In this document: positions 1 through 11,448 of the stretch, one piece after another | How the letters are laid out: every line of letters starts with the position of its first letter | How positions within the stretch are numbered: position 1 is the stretch's first letter | Position numbers and translations under genes: made by a program | The notes under the pieces: model-generated | Told to the model about the DNA's origin: nothing | The model's database searches: none | The model's input: the letters and a program-made list of their open reading frames with translations, nothing else | Origin: Siphonodentalium dalli | Taxonomy: Eukaryota > Mollusca > Scaphopoda > Gadilida > Siphonodentaliidae | Direction of reading: 5' to 3' | NCBI GenBank assembly: GCA_032622095.1 | Contig: CP136066.1 | Coordinates: forward strand, 149,823,559 to 149,887,558 | Length of the DNA: 64,000 bases

Positions 1-543
1 CATATATGTCTACGGTCTATGTAGGATTTGCTATGTATATAGCATAACTCATTACTTTTTAGATAGTGAATGGAATTAAATTGTTTGTTAAAAGGCCAAT
101 ATATATTGATTTTGGTCTAAGAAAACCACATGGCACTGCCGAGGTTTGGCTTTTTTTATTTTAGTTTTGTTTGTGTTATTATTTATTGAGTATGATATTT
201 GTTTTTGTATTTATCTGTGTTTTATTATACAAGGTTGCTGTTAATGATCTGAAATTAAACTTAAAATTATGCCCACATTCTGATAAGTGCAATTTTTCAA
301 AATACTATAGAAAATTATCAGCTGTTTGCTTTGGCGCATTGACTGAGGTTGATTTTGAGAACATTTATTGTTGTAAATGTTGAATTTCTTTGCATAATAA
401 ATTCTAGTGTTTTCAAGTGGATACAAAAAAATTGTCAGGTATCTCATGTATGACCCAGACAAATAACCATTTGTCTGTGACTCATGAGATTATTTCTGGT
501 ATCTACTTTTAAAAATACTAGATATCCTCCGACATGTATGTAC

Positions 544-680
544 CTTCCAAATGCTTCAGATAACTCAATTTTCTTAGTGCAGTGAGTCACGAAACTGTAT
601 GGCCTGTTTTTAGCCAGTCTGGAGTGTCTTTATTGTACTTCTGGAACTTTTTATGGCTTTCTGTGTTTTCCTGGCAATAC
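544..680 (-). pseudogene. CARF/MULE-like relic, exon G, frameshifted
   Basis: The acceptor AATTTCAG|G completes the Lys codon left by exon F. The text is ENTESHKKFQKYNKDTPDWL, then a shift in a run of five A (about 601), after which NRPYSFVTHCTKKIEL is read in the next frame. A donor-like AAG|GTACAT lies at 544. The SWIM-type zinc finger that normally follows was not recognised below this point. Confidence 0.65.
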
Positions 681-1016
681 CTGAAATTTGGAGTTACAAA
701 TGCAGAGTCCCCAAAAGCAGCAAGAGTTGTCGAAACATCTTGATAATTCACACCAATGAGATCGCCTCAAGATAGTTCATCTATTGTTTGGCATGATGTT
801 ATATTGAAACCATATAAAGTATTTAAAATTATAGTAAACTGATTGAAAAACATGGCATAATACAGACCTAGAAATCACCGTAGAATTAAGGAAAATGTCC
901 CATGGCATTGCTTATTGCCGTGGCCACTTGAAAAGGACTGCAAAAATAAAAACGTGTTGGACCATATTCCAAAAAAATCACCAATGCTGTAACAGCTTTC
1001 GTGTCTAGCAACTTAC

Positions 1017-1178
1017 TTGTCATAACTCTTCGGGAGGAACTGATAAAGGAGAACTTTAACTGTTGTTACATTATGTGTCAGACAGATGGCAGTATTTCAA
1101 TGTATCATTTTGCCTTTCTAGCCCATTGTTTGTGTTGACAATTTGTGGCAATTTTTTTCGATATGTCCACACCCACAT
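1017..1178 (-). pseudogene. CARF/MULE-like relic, exon F (NTNNGLERQN block), frameshifted
   Basis: The acceptor CATTTCAG|ATG is in phase with exon E. The exon encodes MWVWTYRKKLPQIVNTNNG followed by LERQNDTLKYCHL, the third conserved block (with its catalytic Glu) of MULE-type transposases. The frame breaks at about 1080; the expected TVKVLLYQFLPKSYD follows in another frame. The donor GACAA|GTAAGT ends the exon at 1017. Confidence 0.75.
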
Positions 1179-2417
1179 CTGAAATGAATGAAAAATCAGG
1201 TTACTTACTGTCAAGCTACCAATCACATCAAGTTTCAAAAACCATTACTTTAGGCCACACAAAGTCAATATTTCGGTTCTCAGTCAATTTTGCTTCAACA
1301 TCTAGAATTGTCCATAACCATTCATGTTAGGAATAAAATATAAAAAATAAAATGGGGATGTGGTGAATTGGGTTATCCTCTCGGGTGTTATAGCAGCGTT
1401 AGTTTTTCATGATTTTGATTTATTGGGGTGGGGGTCAAATTTTGTTCTGGTCACCTGTGCTTGAATGTAAGTTGAATAACATACTAAAATAAGTCGTGCA
1501 TTTTCTGTATATAACGATTGTGGGGATTACAATCAGTTTATTTACATACCGGTAGCGACTACAGTGATATAGATTTGCTTGTTATGAGAGAGTTCCTGTA
1601 ACTAGCTCAACTTTACTTTGTAAAGGTTGAGCTATTGCCATGGCTGGTATCCGTTGTCCATAGGTCCATCAACAATTTCCTTCAGCATGGGCTACATATC
1701 GTACCTTTGGTTGAATTACTATACCCCCCCCCCCCCCGCAACAAAGTTTTTTTTGGGGGGGGTCTGTATACTGGAATCGGCTTGTCTGTCCGTCTGTCAT
1801 CCGTGGACACAAAGTTGTCCTGAGTTTTTCTCAGTTGTTTTTTAATCATTTTCCGTGAAACTTTGCACAGACCACAAGCACCATGGGAAACTGTGCACCT
1901 GCGATTATGACATCTGTCCGACTTGTTTTGGTGGAGTTATATGTTATGATACTGGATATGAAACACAGACAAAATGTAAGTGTTCAATTTGTACTCAACA
2001 ATTTGTCAGTCGGTGTCCAACCCATGTAACTAAATTGGGTGAGTACACAATGAAGTAGCATCTTAAATCCAGTATATTTACACTTGCATAATGTCACAAT
2101 TGACTGCTTTATTTGTCAAAGTTGCTCTGTATAGATATACTGGGTGTTTTCAATTTGCCCACCTTGAGATTTCCAGACCTGTTGAGCTACAGTGTACCCG
2201 ATACTTCCATTTTAAATTCAGCTAAATGAATAATAAAACAATTATTTATTATTCAGGAAGGAACTCAATCAATAGTTTTTTAATTAAATCGTTTTATTTT
2301 AGTATTAATCCGAATATGATCAAAACACAAAGTGCCGCCACTGAATAAAGGCTCTGTCTAAGATCAAATTGTGTGTTTTTTTAACAAATCTGAAACTCAT
2401 GATAATATGACAATAAC

Positions 2418-2657
2418 CTGTTTGCAACTGAGCCACTCTTTAGAAAACCATTTCTGTAATCTCGGATTCTTCTTCCAGACATCACTCTTTCAAGGAGTCA
2501 ACGGCCTCATTCGTGGATGTTTCGTCTGTAGCCCTGACAATTGTCCTCAGAACGGTGGTCACTTCTTCTTTCCTTTCTGCCAGCCCATTAGTTGTTGTGT
2601 TCAACCATCTACCCCAACTTTGTTCTCGATGGAAGTCACATGGTAGAATAGAGGTAT
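2418..2657 (-). pseudogene. CARF/MULE-like relic, exon E (CDFHREQ block), frameshifted
   Basis: The acceptor CTCCTAG|ATACC joins exon D so that VFP continues as Asp-Thr-Ser-Ile-Leu-Pro-CDFHREQSWGRW, the block that follows the second acidic motif in this family. The frame then runs to NEAVDSLKE and hits TGA. The expected continuation SDVWKKNPRLQKWFSKEWL lies in another frame of the same strand, consistent with loss of one GA dinucleotide (or a +1 insertion) near 2489. The donor CAAACAG|GTTATT ends it at 2418. Confidence 0.75.
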
Positions 2658-3084
2658 CTAGGAGAAGCCATTACATAACTTAATAGACTGATTGCAAATT
2701 CAATATACCCCTCGCATTATGTCTGGCCATATGCTGTCCGTTAACATTTTTGGGTTATCCAGTAACTCCAGTTTAGGTCATTTGATTTGAACCATAGTTG
2801 ATATATTTGTCAAAATATTGGTTCTAATTGTTTTTAATGAGTTACGGCCTTTTTCAGACTTATAGTTTGCTAGATTTCATAACATCAAAACCGAAGTTGG
2901 TAAGTGTGTTTCTCAGCCAAAAATACAGGCCAAGTTTGAATATGGGTTTCATCAAATACTTTTACATAGGTTATGACCATTTTTGTCATCCGAGACTGGT
3001 GGCTATTATAATCAATATGTCTGCCCATCTTGATCATATCAAACTCAAGCAATATGTTATTTTTTGGCTTATATTCCTACATTT

Positions 3085-3430
3085 TTGTCCCCCGAAAAAA
3101 ATATTTTTGGGGGACTATAGATTATGGGCTTCGTTCGTTCGTCCGTCCGTCACACTTTTGAGTACCTTCATGGTGTAATAAACTCCTCCTACGTTTGTTG
3201 CCCATATATTGAAGATGTGCAACATGTATATAGATGACGGAAAAGTTATTTTGTTTACCGAGTTTTTAACCCTTTTCTGTATGAGGGTACATTCATGGTG
3301 TAATCAACTCCTCCTGCAGTTTTGATTGTATTTCAACATTGTTTTTAATTTCGTTAACAAAGCGACATCGACTTGCCACATTTTTTGGGGAAACTGGTCT
3401 GCTGACCTTTTATTTAAAACTTGGTATAGA
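3085..3430 (+). repeat. Dispersed repeat with GTCCCCCGA...TTTTTGGGGGAC hairpin
   Basis: A short palindrome GTCCCCCGAA / TTTTTGGGGGAC is followed by a GTTCGTCCGTCCGTC run. After it come AACAAAGCGACATCGACTTG and a purine/pyrimidine tail. The same order recurs at 7255-7385, and a looser copy lies near 1722-1880. These are copies of one dispersed element; no coding capacity seen. Confidence 0.6.
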
Positions 3431-4433
3431 TATATAGTACCATGGGAACATGTGATTATGAGGTCCGTCTGAATTTTTTGTGGAGTTATCCCATTTTTAC
3501 GTTAAAAATTTAGCAACACTCAAATCAGTGCATGCGTCCGACTTACCTTTCGAGAACATAATGATCATTACTGCATGGTTATATATATAGTTATCAGACT
3601 TAAATCACAATAAAGGTAGCTATATTATCATTGAAGGTGACAGTCATGGATTTAGTTTATCTGACTAACGTATAGAATAAATACAGAACATAACTTGCAT
3701 CATAATATCAAATCTTGTATCAAAATTATTGCGGACGGCGCATAGTTAAAGACATATTATGGACGTGTTCGGGTGCATGAAACTGATAAATTAGTGCTCA
3801 GGCGCTATGCTATTAAACTGGAGGAATGTAGCATTCTACTAACATCGCCCAAAATCTCAAAGAAATAGATCAAACAACTCCATAGAAAAAACCGTCTGAA
3901 CTACGCTCAATTGTAAATATTTACATCTTGATTCGGGACGCAACAATCCGCGATAATCTAGCGCAAATGATTTCGCCATCGATACTAATTGCATTTAATG
4001 AATATATAAGATTGGCGGTGTGTGTTGTAAATTTGGGTTAATATTCATAAAAATAACTACCTAGCTTATTCTCCATTTCTATTTGATCACCCAACCGGAG
4101 TGTTTTACATCACTTTAATCATTTGATAAAATATTCTTGATTGAGATGCGAGTTGTGTTCTGTCTATTTCAGCTATATCAAGTTTCAGCTGCTGATTCAA
4201 TCGACTTAATTGGCAAGATTTCATGGTGTAATCAACTTCTCCAACAGTTTCACATGCAGATAATTGAAACTTGAGGATATATTGCTTTTTAAGTTTTTAT
4301 TTTATTTTGGGATATGTTCCACTCGATCCCTATCGTTTTATTCTGCATGGACTACAGCCTTATAATTGGATCCCGAGTGTAGTAGTCATTGCTGTCAGTT
4401 GTGTGTCTGGATCTAAATAAATATTCAAGTTAC

Positions 4434-4768
4434 CTGGGAATACTTTCCGACATGCGTTAATTTCTGCTGTGCTGTAGTCCACCATAAAATGATTCGACGA
4501 CCACCCCTCATTCCACTGACTGATAATTTTCAATGCCTCCATGATCGAATCAGTATTTTCGTCTTCAATGAAAAATGACCCAACAACTAGATAAACAGAG
4601 TTTGTTTGAATGGCAATGAAAAACAAAGATAGGTCATATCTAGTCGTCTTGTAGGTCGCATCAATAAGACAGATGTCGTTGCCGTATCTGTTCAACAACC
4701 TTTGCCAATCTGTTTGGTGGACATAAAGAAATTTTGAATCCTGTCCTGCTGAGTCAATCAAGTGTGGT
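4434..4768 (-). pseudogene. CARF/MULE-like relic, exon D (transposase core)
   Basis: This is the best preserved piece. It encodes LYVHQTDWQRLLNRYGND, then LIDATYKTTRYDLSLFF, VGSFFIEDENTDSI, ISQWNEGWSSNHFMVDYST and ACRKVFP. IDATYKT and FMVDYS match the first and second acidic blocks of MULE-type transposase cores. The exon is bounded by TTTACAG|A at 4768 and CCCAG|GTAACT at 4434. It is uninterrupted. Both flanking junctions keep the frame (Arg codon upstream, Asp codon downstream). Confidence 0.8.
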
Positions 4769-5275
4769 CTGTAAAGATGAAACAAGAAAGAAGGCACATT
4801 ACAGGGGGTGGGTTTGCAATTTTTTTCAAATCAATATATTTATCAAAGATTAATTAGGTAACATTGCCAAATTTGAGTCGGATCGGTCGAGTTCCAGAAA
4901 CATGCCTATGTGAGCTAGGTCAGGTCAAGGACACTGTCGCACATGGAATTGGACCCACCCATATTGTTCCCGGCATCAAAGCAGGCCTACATACCAAATT
5001 TGAGTCGGATCGGTCGAGCAGTATAATTACATAAACGGAAGTTTCAAAATATATAATAGATTCCTGGCATAGTAAATGTTTGTGAGAAATCGATATAATA
5101 CAACAAGATGCAAAAGAATAATCAGTCACGAATATCGTTTGAGTGATAACACTTGGAAGATGATGTCTCCTATATTCAGTTTTCCAGCAAGAGTTGAGCT
5201 TGAAAATGCCAGCCAAAATGAAAACTTTTTATGATTTTCATGTATCAACTGTGAAGGCCTTTATAGTATGTACCT

Positions 5276-5400
5276 TTAACGCTTTTGTTACTTGAGCTGC
5301 ACTGGTGCAACATTAAATATCCTGTGCCAGTGCATTATCTGATATGCGAGACTCCCATAGTTAGTAGGGAGCCTCGCATATATAAAATAATGCACTGGAG
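5276..5400 (+). mobile_element. TTAA-type miniature element fragment with hairpin module
   Basis: TTAACGCTTTTGTTACTTGAGCTGCACTGG at the left is followed by the recurring GTGCCAGTGCATT hairpin. The arms are GATATGCGAGACTCCC and GGGAGCCTCGCATATATA. No matching right end was found. Flank and content are similar to 9365-9600. Confidence 0.55.
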
Positions 5401-5557
5401 ACCTTATAAGCTGTATAAGATTCTTTTTTTGTGTGCAAAGTTTGTGGCCCTTTGAATACATTATTTAATAGCATTTCAGAAACCAGTAACAAAATACTAT
5501 TAAATTAAAATTGAGTGCATATGGTTAATGTATAATGTCAAGTTGTCAATTACATAC

Positions 5558-5795
5558 CTGTAATGGCTTTTGTCCTGTTTATTTCCTTCTATTGAGAGGT
5601 ATTTATCAATTTCAATTTGTAGGGCTTCCTGATCTATTCTGCTTCCTCGTTGCTTTGCTAAGATTTTGTCCATGCAGTTTCTTATAGTCCGCTCTTTTGG
5701 GGAAAAACGCCGGTCCATGTGAGAGGGTTGTTCCTCACCAGAAAACATGTCAGTTACATAACCCTTTCGTCTGTGTTCTGGGACATCACATTACC
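5558..5795 (-). pseudogene. CARF/MULE-like relic, exon C
   Basis: It encodes EHRRKGYVTDMFSGEEQP then MDRRFSPKERTIRNCMDKI and a helical Gln/Glu-rich stretch, typical of the linker before the transposase domain. The donor CAG|GTATGT ends it at 5558, leaving two bases that combine with exon D to give Arg. The best acceptor (TTTACAG, exon start 5795) would place TAA (5793-5791) in frame. A weaker acceptor, exon start 5777, would avoid the stop. Neither start is in phase with exon B. Confidence 0.65.
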
Positions 5796-5925
5796 CTGTA
5801 AATCAGGTGACATTGTGACCGAATATTTACACAAAATTGTGGAGTTTTTTATTTCACACTAATTAGATTGTCCATGACTACCTAATAAGTTGCAAGCTTC
5901 AAACTTTATGACACGCTCTTCGTGT

Positions 5926-6200
5926 TTTTTGACCGAAATTATCCCAAAATGACTCATTCCCATCTACATGTCAATGTTAACATCCACGAGAAGTTTCATG
6001 ATGATCAGAAAAACAGTAAAACCTGTAGCCCTTGCTAATGGATTGAATTTTGAAATCCAAAACAGCCGCTGGCGGCCATGTTTTTTTCTGAATGACTACT
6101 AAATGACTCGTTCCCATCTACATGTCAATGTCAACAGCTATGACAAATTTCATAATGATATGACTAAATCCGACCTGTAGCCTGTGCTAAAGGAAATTTG
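5926..6200 (+). repeat. Dispersed fragment related to the element at 50.1-50.3 kb
   Basis: TTCATGATGATCAGA, CCTGTAGCCCTTGCTAATGG and TTTTGAAATCCAA followed by a CGCTGGCGGCCATGTTTTTT match 50110-50215, same orientation. Confidence 0.65.
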
Positions 6201-6289
6201 TTATAGACGCACATGCGCACACACATGGACGATGGATATGAAGCCATGGTAATAGCTCAAACTTTACAAAGTAAAGTCGAGCTAAATAT

Positions 6290-6490
6290 TATATTGTTCC
6301 CAGAGATCTGATAAGCTAGTCTTTATGAGACGCTCTTTATAACATGACATTGTCCCTAGTGACCTGATAAGCTCTAGTATTTATGAAATGCTCCTTATAA
6401 AAATGATATTGCTCATGGAGACATGTAAACTAGAATCTTTACAAAATGCTCTTAATAAAATTATATTGTCCCTGATGACTTGATATAGGC
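6290..6490 (+). repeat. Degenerate ~63-bp tandem repeat, three copies
   Basis: Three diverged copies of a unit containing ATATTGTCCC...GATCTGATAAGC...TTTATGAAATGCTC...TTATAA lie between the relic exons B and C. No coding signal. Confidence 0.5.
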
Positions 6491-6536
6491 TAATAAGCTC
6501 TACAGTCTAAGGTCTTCGTGGAAGAATAATTCTTAC

Positions 6537-6686
6537 CTTGCCACCTTCATGAAAAGAAGGATCTTCCACTTGTGGCAACTTTAGCAAATAACCTCTATTG
6601 CCAGTCGAACCATTCATTACTTTGTCTTTAATTCTTCTGACAACAATCCTCCTATACCACATTTTGCTTTTCTGGCCAATGTCAGT
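6537..6686 (-). pseudogene. CARF/MULE-like relic, exon B
   Basis: This is 150 nt (50 codons) bounded by TTTCAG|ACTGAC and GGCAAG|GTAAGA. It is in phase with exon A. It encodes a basic stretch KSKMWYRRIVVRRIKD followed by RGYLLKLPQVEDPSFH, as expected for the middle of the CARF-like region. No premature stop is present within it. An additional family segment normally found after it was not located, so a small exon between 5800 and 6536 may be missing. Confidence 0.6.
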
Positions 6687-7254
6687 CTGAAATTAAATTA
6701 AATTTATCCTTAAATATATTATAAATTTGCTCAATTTCAGAACTTTTTTAGAATGTTATCTATTTTATGTTTTATCTGAATTTACTCAACATTTTGAACA
6801 TGATTATCCACTCATTGAACTGTGGAAGCTTTGTCATATGTTCAGAAGAGGCAATCATTTTGGATGAATTCAAATAACATGTAATCAGAATTGTAATATA
6901 TGCAATTAATTATGCCTCTTTAGAATGTTTTTTGGTGTCCATGCATTTTGCAGAATTAACACTGTTGTGGAAGTTAGTCAAAACATTTTCTGTCGGAATA
7001 CCTTGAATTCATCAAATGTCACTATTTCTCTGATGATAATCTGTGCAGAGCATCCAAACTTGACAGTGTCTTGCATCTGTTTTTTTACTTCACCCATGTG
7101 TTGTGATCACTCTGAAGAAAAGGGACATGCTAAATTTCAATACGGAACTTACTGTACGACGTGAAGCACCTATCGGCTGTGAAATCAAAATCATCATGGA
7201 TCTATAAATTAATATATACCTTAACAACACCTATGTACACATAACCATAAATAA

Positions 7255-7385
7255 TTGTCCCCCGAAACATTTATTTTTGGGGGACAAAAGAAACGGGCTC
7301 CGTCAACATTTTTAAAAAATTCTTTAACAAAGCGGCATCGACTTGCCACGTTTTTGGGGGACACTGTGATCGGCTGACATTTTAT
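7255..7385 (+). repeat. Second copy of the GTCCCCCGA hairpin repeat
   Basis: It shares GTCCCCCGAA, TTTTTGGGGGAC, GGGCTCCGT, AACAAAGCGGCATCGACTTG and GGCTGACATTTTATT with the copy at 3085-3430, in the same orientation. Confidence 0.6.
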
Positions 7386-8061
7386 TGATATATAGATGGC
7401 TGGCATAGTCGGTCATATTCGGTCATATTTCTGGACTACAAAGTGAACATATCTTGACTTGGTAGTCAGACACGGTATATGAAACGTGCAATGCCATTTA
7501 TATTATACCCAACATACTCTAAGGTGTCTAATAATGGTGATGGTGGGATTTTTGGCTAAAAGTAACTAAGTCTAGTTATCCAATAGTGATCATAGGAAAT
7601 GAGCTCCCCAAAAATAATAGTGTTTAGCCCTCAAAATTAGGAAAACTGTCCCATGGTAAATTTAATGATGTGATACATGTATCTTAGATTACAAATTTTG
7701 CCACGGCGCTTCCCACGGCATTGCTTGTTGCCATGGCCAATTTTGAGGACTGGTTGTTGGCACTATTATTAGGCACATGAGAGTAGTAATTTTTAGATAC
7801 ATAGAACTCCATGAGGTCATGGTTAATTAATATTATGTTTTAAGCACCAATTGCTGCATCTGTTTTTTTGGCAGAAAAACACGTGCTTCATTCTCAGTAT
7901 ATGAATATTAATGGTGGTAATTTCTATGTTAAATACTATTGTAGTATTGTACTAAATACATGTGAGAAATTTATAACTCAAGAACAATTAATAATGAAAA
8001 ATCACCATATTTCACATGAGAGCTTTCCGATGAATGGCAACAAGCTATATTTCCGACTAAA

Positions 8062-8115
8062 TTCTGAAAAGTTACCCATAATTCTGCTATGGTTAAGGAG
8101 TCGATTATTTCTAGG
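8062..8115. repeat. Half-copy of the palindromic Tc1/mariner-like element
   Basis: AAGTTACCCATAATTCTGCT and GGTTAAGGAGTCGATTA match one arm of the elements at 45.3 and 48.2 kb. Confidence 0.6.
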
Positions 8116-8552
8116 ATGACGTTATGCATAAACTTAATTAACCATGCCTGACCGTATCTATATATTTACACTCACACATGCTTTCGGACTGTGGAACATG
8201 AATGAAGGACGTTGGTTGGTCGATATTACGTCACATGACATCGCACGCTGACCCCAAATTGGTGTGTAGACGCTACTTGCACCAAGACATGCACGAGAAC
8301 AACGTTGAAAATGGGCGCTCAATGCCCTTCTAATCTGCCAGTTGACTCAGAGTCGGTTGAGTGTAAATATAAGTAATGAATATTGATTGTGTTGCATTCC
8401 ATACTTTCGCGTTCCACACAAAATGTCAGACCAACTTGCTTCCATACTCTTTGGAATCCAATCAAATCGACATCCATTTCTTAAATACAATATATGGTTA
8501 AATGAAGAAAATGGTTCACAAAGAACACCAATATCCATGAACGAATTAATAC

Positions 8553-8721
8553 TTTTCTCAGATTTTCTCTCTCTGCATTTTGTTTTCTCTCCATGGCCTG
8601 ATGTCGGTCCTTGTCATACTGGCAATCGTATACCTTCTCGCCAAGCTTTAAAAAAGGCACACCATCTGCATCCCATTTGTTATTCATTTTAACCTCATCA
8701 CTTTTAAAAGTAAATATATGG
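8553..8721 (-). pseudogene. CARF/MULE-like relic, exon A (N-terminal, CARF-like region)
   Basis: The open reading frame contains NNKWDADGVPFLKLGEK followed by VYDCQYDKDRHQA and a charged tail. This resembles the start of the ALS2CR8/CARF-like region of this family. A donor (AAAA|GTATTA) ends it at 8553, leaving complete codons. The 5' edge is uncertain: an acceptor-like AG lies just before 8721, and an in-frame ATG lies at 8687-8685. No initiator exon was found upstream with confidence. Confidence 0.6.
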
Positions 8722-9894
8722 CTGATGACTCATGTATTAGTGAACCTCTCTTGTCATAATTTGGAAACTAAGAAGTTCCAATTGTCTTGTGTAGTCAAGG
8801 TTGTTAAATGTTATTATTCTGTTAAACCGTATTAGTATTTAAAGGTGCACAAGGCATTCATAGTCAGTTAATGTCCAAGCATAAAATTTACCAGGAAGAA
8901 CATGAGGAAATAAATAAAAGTTTGCTTTTAACATATTTATTATTGATAACTCTGCAGTAACAAACTTTCACATGTTGAAACCATTGTTACGTATACAATA
9001 CTGTAACAGATTAACCGTGCCAGTCATTTTTATATGCTTGGGTTTTTTTTTAAACGGGACAAATTATGTTATTGTTCTGTTTATCCATCTGTCCATTCAA
9101 TTTTGGTTTCAGGATGATAACTTTAGATAGTCTCAACAGTTCAACTGAATGGAATTAAATTGGTATATGTGTTTACCAGCACAAAATATATGTCAAATTC
9201 AAATTTTGGTTTTCAATCTGCCCACCAATTTTCACTAGTTATGGCCCTTTTTGTTGGAATTTGCACTCAAGTTGAGCCTGCATATGACTGCATAAGTATT
9301 AACTTAAATTAACACTTTTTATATTTTTCACATATCAGCTGCAAAGGCCTTACTAGTATATGCCTTAACACTTTCATGATGGGAGCTGTGCTGTTGCAGC
9401 ATTAAATATCCTGTGCCTGTGCATTCTCTTATACATGCGAGTCTCCCTTAGGGAGCCTCGAATTTATAAAGAGAATGCACTGGCTTACAAGGTCAAGGTA
9501 AACATTGTTAGGTGAATGTATTCTCTTATATATATGCGAGGCTCCCTATGAGAGACTCACATATATAAGAGAATGCATTTGCACAGGATTTTCGCAAAAT
9601 TCTACCATTGTATTGTTCGGTGATTGGCTTATTGTTTTACGATACACCACAATAGATATGCGAGTATAATGAATTATTAACTGCTTTTCTATCGATATCA
9701 AAAATCGTTCAAACCACTAGTGTCGAAACATAAGACTTAAAGGGGTACTGTACACAGGGATAGACGATTTTTTTACTTACTCCCATTGAAATAACTTTCA
9801 AGATAGATTGTGTTCGTGTTATATGAGTTTCGTATAAACCTGATTTAGCGAAGAAAATATTTGATCTTGGAACCAAAAATATTACGATTTCAAA
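8722..9894. other. Intergenic, dispersed repeat copies
   Basis: No gene seen. 9300-9600 duplicates the arrangement at 5210-5400 (a shared flank ending AAGGCCTT, then a TTAA terminus and hairpin modules). Confidence 0.4.
9365..9600 (+). mobile_element. TTAA-type miniature element fragment with two hairpin modules
   Basis: TTAACACTTTCATGATGGGAGCTG resembles the terminus of the element ending at 27161. Two hairpins (9412-9482 and 9516-9584) have arms of the type TGCATTCTCTTATA / TATAAGAGAATGCA. The right terminus is missing. Confidence 0.6.
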
Positions 9895-10170
9895 CTACGC
9901 GTCATGTTTTTGACCTTCATCGGAGAAGACGCAGGTCGCAGGAAGAACCGGAAGTTCATTGTTCACAGCTTCAATTGATGCCTCCAATCTCTTCCATCGA
10001 ACAATCTCACTCCCTATAAATAATACTTGACGCTTTGACTCTTGTTTCTTTCTCCTTTTTTTAGAATAGGTTATAGCGGCCTTTCTTTTACAGGTAACAT
10101 GTTTTGTTTGCAACTCAATACTGTTCGCGAACGGCCGTCGATAAAAGACAGGCAACAGATGAGATTTCAC
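9895..10170 (-). CDS. Small basic ORF, unrecognised
   Basis: A 91-residue ORF begins with ATG at 10170 and ends in a stop. It has a strongly basic middle (KKRRKKQESKR, nuclear-localisation-like) followed by FIGSEIVRWKRLEAS. That last pattern loosely resembles a short motif seen near the start of some invertebrate transposase-like or zinc-finger proteins, but the match is weak. It lies on the same strand as, and about 1.2 kb upstream of, the CARF/MULE-like relic and could be its first exon. No good donor linking the two was established. Chance ORF is a real possibility. Confidence 0.2.
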   Translation of the reverse strand: MKSHLLPVFYRRPFANSIELQTKHVTCKRKAAITYSKKRRKKQESKRQVLFIGSEIVRWKRLEASIEAVNNELPVLPATCVFSDEGQKHDA

Positions 10171-10709
10171 GAACGGTAACTCGTAATGGCATAATTCTCC
10201 ATTTTATGACTCCAGCCATAAATTAATTTATATTAAATAATTCAATTTAACTTTTATGATAGCCTGTTAACCGGAACGTTTTCAGTAGACATCGTCGACT
10301 CAAATTAGTTATTTAAAAATATAATATTGATATTAGATCGCTATTGTCACCGGGAATTTATTGAAAGGTTGATAATGATAATATTAGGGATAGCATTTAA
10401 AAAATATTTTCTTTAGCAAGTTATTTGACAAAAGTAAATTTGGTCCAGCGTGGACACTGCTATTATGTCTAGATATGAAATACTTCTAGCCTCCCAATCA
10501 CAGAATAACCATTCATGTATGATAGTTTAGTATTTACATTATATGAACTCCATGTTGTCATCCATAATTATGTTGTACAAAATATTTGACACACTTTTAT
10601 AAAATTACATTGTCTCAATTATGTATCGTGACCAATGATATGTTTCCCGTTGAAATAAAACAATATTTAAAAGTTCATCAACTTGTTATATATTTCAATA
10701 CCATCTCAG

Positions 10710-11448
10710 CCAGGGGGTAGTAAACAATTTGCAGGAAGGTATGCCGTTTTTTGCATCTGTCATTTTCGGGGATCCACCAACCCAAACCTGCAAACAAATA
10801 AGTTATTGACACCCACCCCTCAAATTTCACTAAATTTGGTCTAAATCCTCATAAAACTCAACTAATATCACTCATATGACTGGGAAATGATCTCATTTAC
10901 TTCAAATTATAGTTTAACCTGTTCAGAAGCTGTTTTTGTTGGAAAAAAATGTATAAATTGCTGATCATCTGTAAACCTAGGTCATTGGGCAGGAAGCAGA
11001 CAATTCCATGATTTCTAACTATTTCCTGATTAGTCTGTCAACCAGCCCATTATCTAACATTATTCCATACCCATACCACTTTTGTTAGTCTACTGAGCAA
11101 CTTCTATACTACTAAGCTAGCTGAAACAGGCCTATATTGAACATCTGAGACCCTGTGGCCCCCTTTGTGGGAAATTGCACACATTTTGATCTTGGACATA
11201 GCCTTTATTTAGCGGCGGTCCCTTTGTGCGCTTCATGCACATTTTGATCGTTTTTTTTACCCAAATATGGTGTTTTTGCAGTTATAAATTCTTATAATAT
11301 GTTTTAACACTGTTACAAATATCAAATATCTGCACAAAATGTCTTTAGTAAAAAATGCACGAGGTTGTAAAAACATGTTTTTTGCCCCTCTGGCCACCCA
11401 CCCACCCCGGCATACCTTCCTGCAAATTTTGTATTACCCTTCAGGGCT
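10710..11448. mobile_element. Inverted-repeat element (~740 bp)
   Basis: The left end carries TTTGCAGGAAGGTATGCCG and the right end the reverse complement CGGCATACCTTCCTGCAAA, each next to a GGGTA/TACCC. The internal sequence is AT-rich and non-coding. Related CGTATGCC-type ends with poly-C/G occur at 43.0-43.5 kb and 49.9-50.5 kb. Confidence 0.6.

Larger units (their letters stand above)
544..8721 (-). pseudogene. CARF-like / MULE transposase-like gene, broken, seven exons visible
   Basis: Seven minus-strand segments join through canonical GT-AG sites: 8721-8553, 6686-6537, about 5795-5558, 4768-4434, 2657-2418, 1178-1017 and 680-544. Together they read as the protein family annotated in many invertebrates as calcium-responsive transcription factor (ALS2CR8)-like, which carries a MULE-type RNase H-fold transposase domain. 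Landmarks in order: a PFLKLGEKVYDCQY segment, RRFSPKERTIRN, IDATYKTTRYDLSLFF (first catalytic Asp region), NHFMVDYSTAEI (second Asp region), CDFHREQSW, and NTNNGLERQN. Intron phases match at the four junctions from 5558 to 680. The frame is broken by shifts near 2489, 1080 and 601 and probably by a TAA at 5793-5791. No SWIM zinc finger or stop was located below 544, so the 3' end is lost or off-window. Family assignment is from recalled motif order, not a search. It could be a dead transposon gene, a dying host gene, or a live gene with assembly indels. Confidence 0.75.

Noticed and set aside
171-383. Plus-strand 70-residue Cys-rich ORF (small secreted protein?)
   Set aside because: It lies downstream of and antisense to the CARF/MULE-like relic, has no clear signal peptide cleavage context, and its Cys spacing fits no family I recognise.
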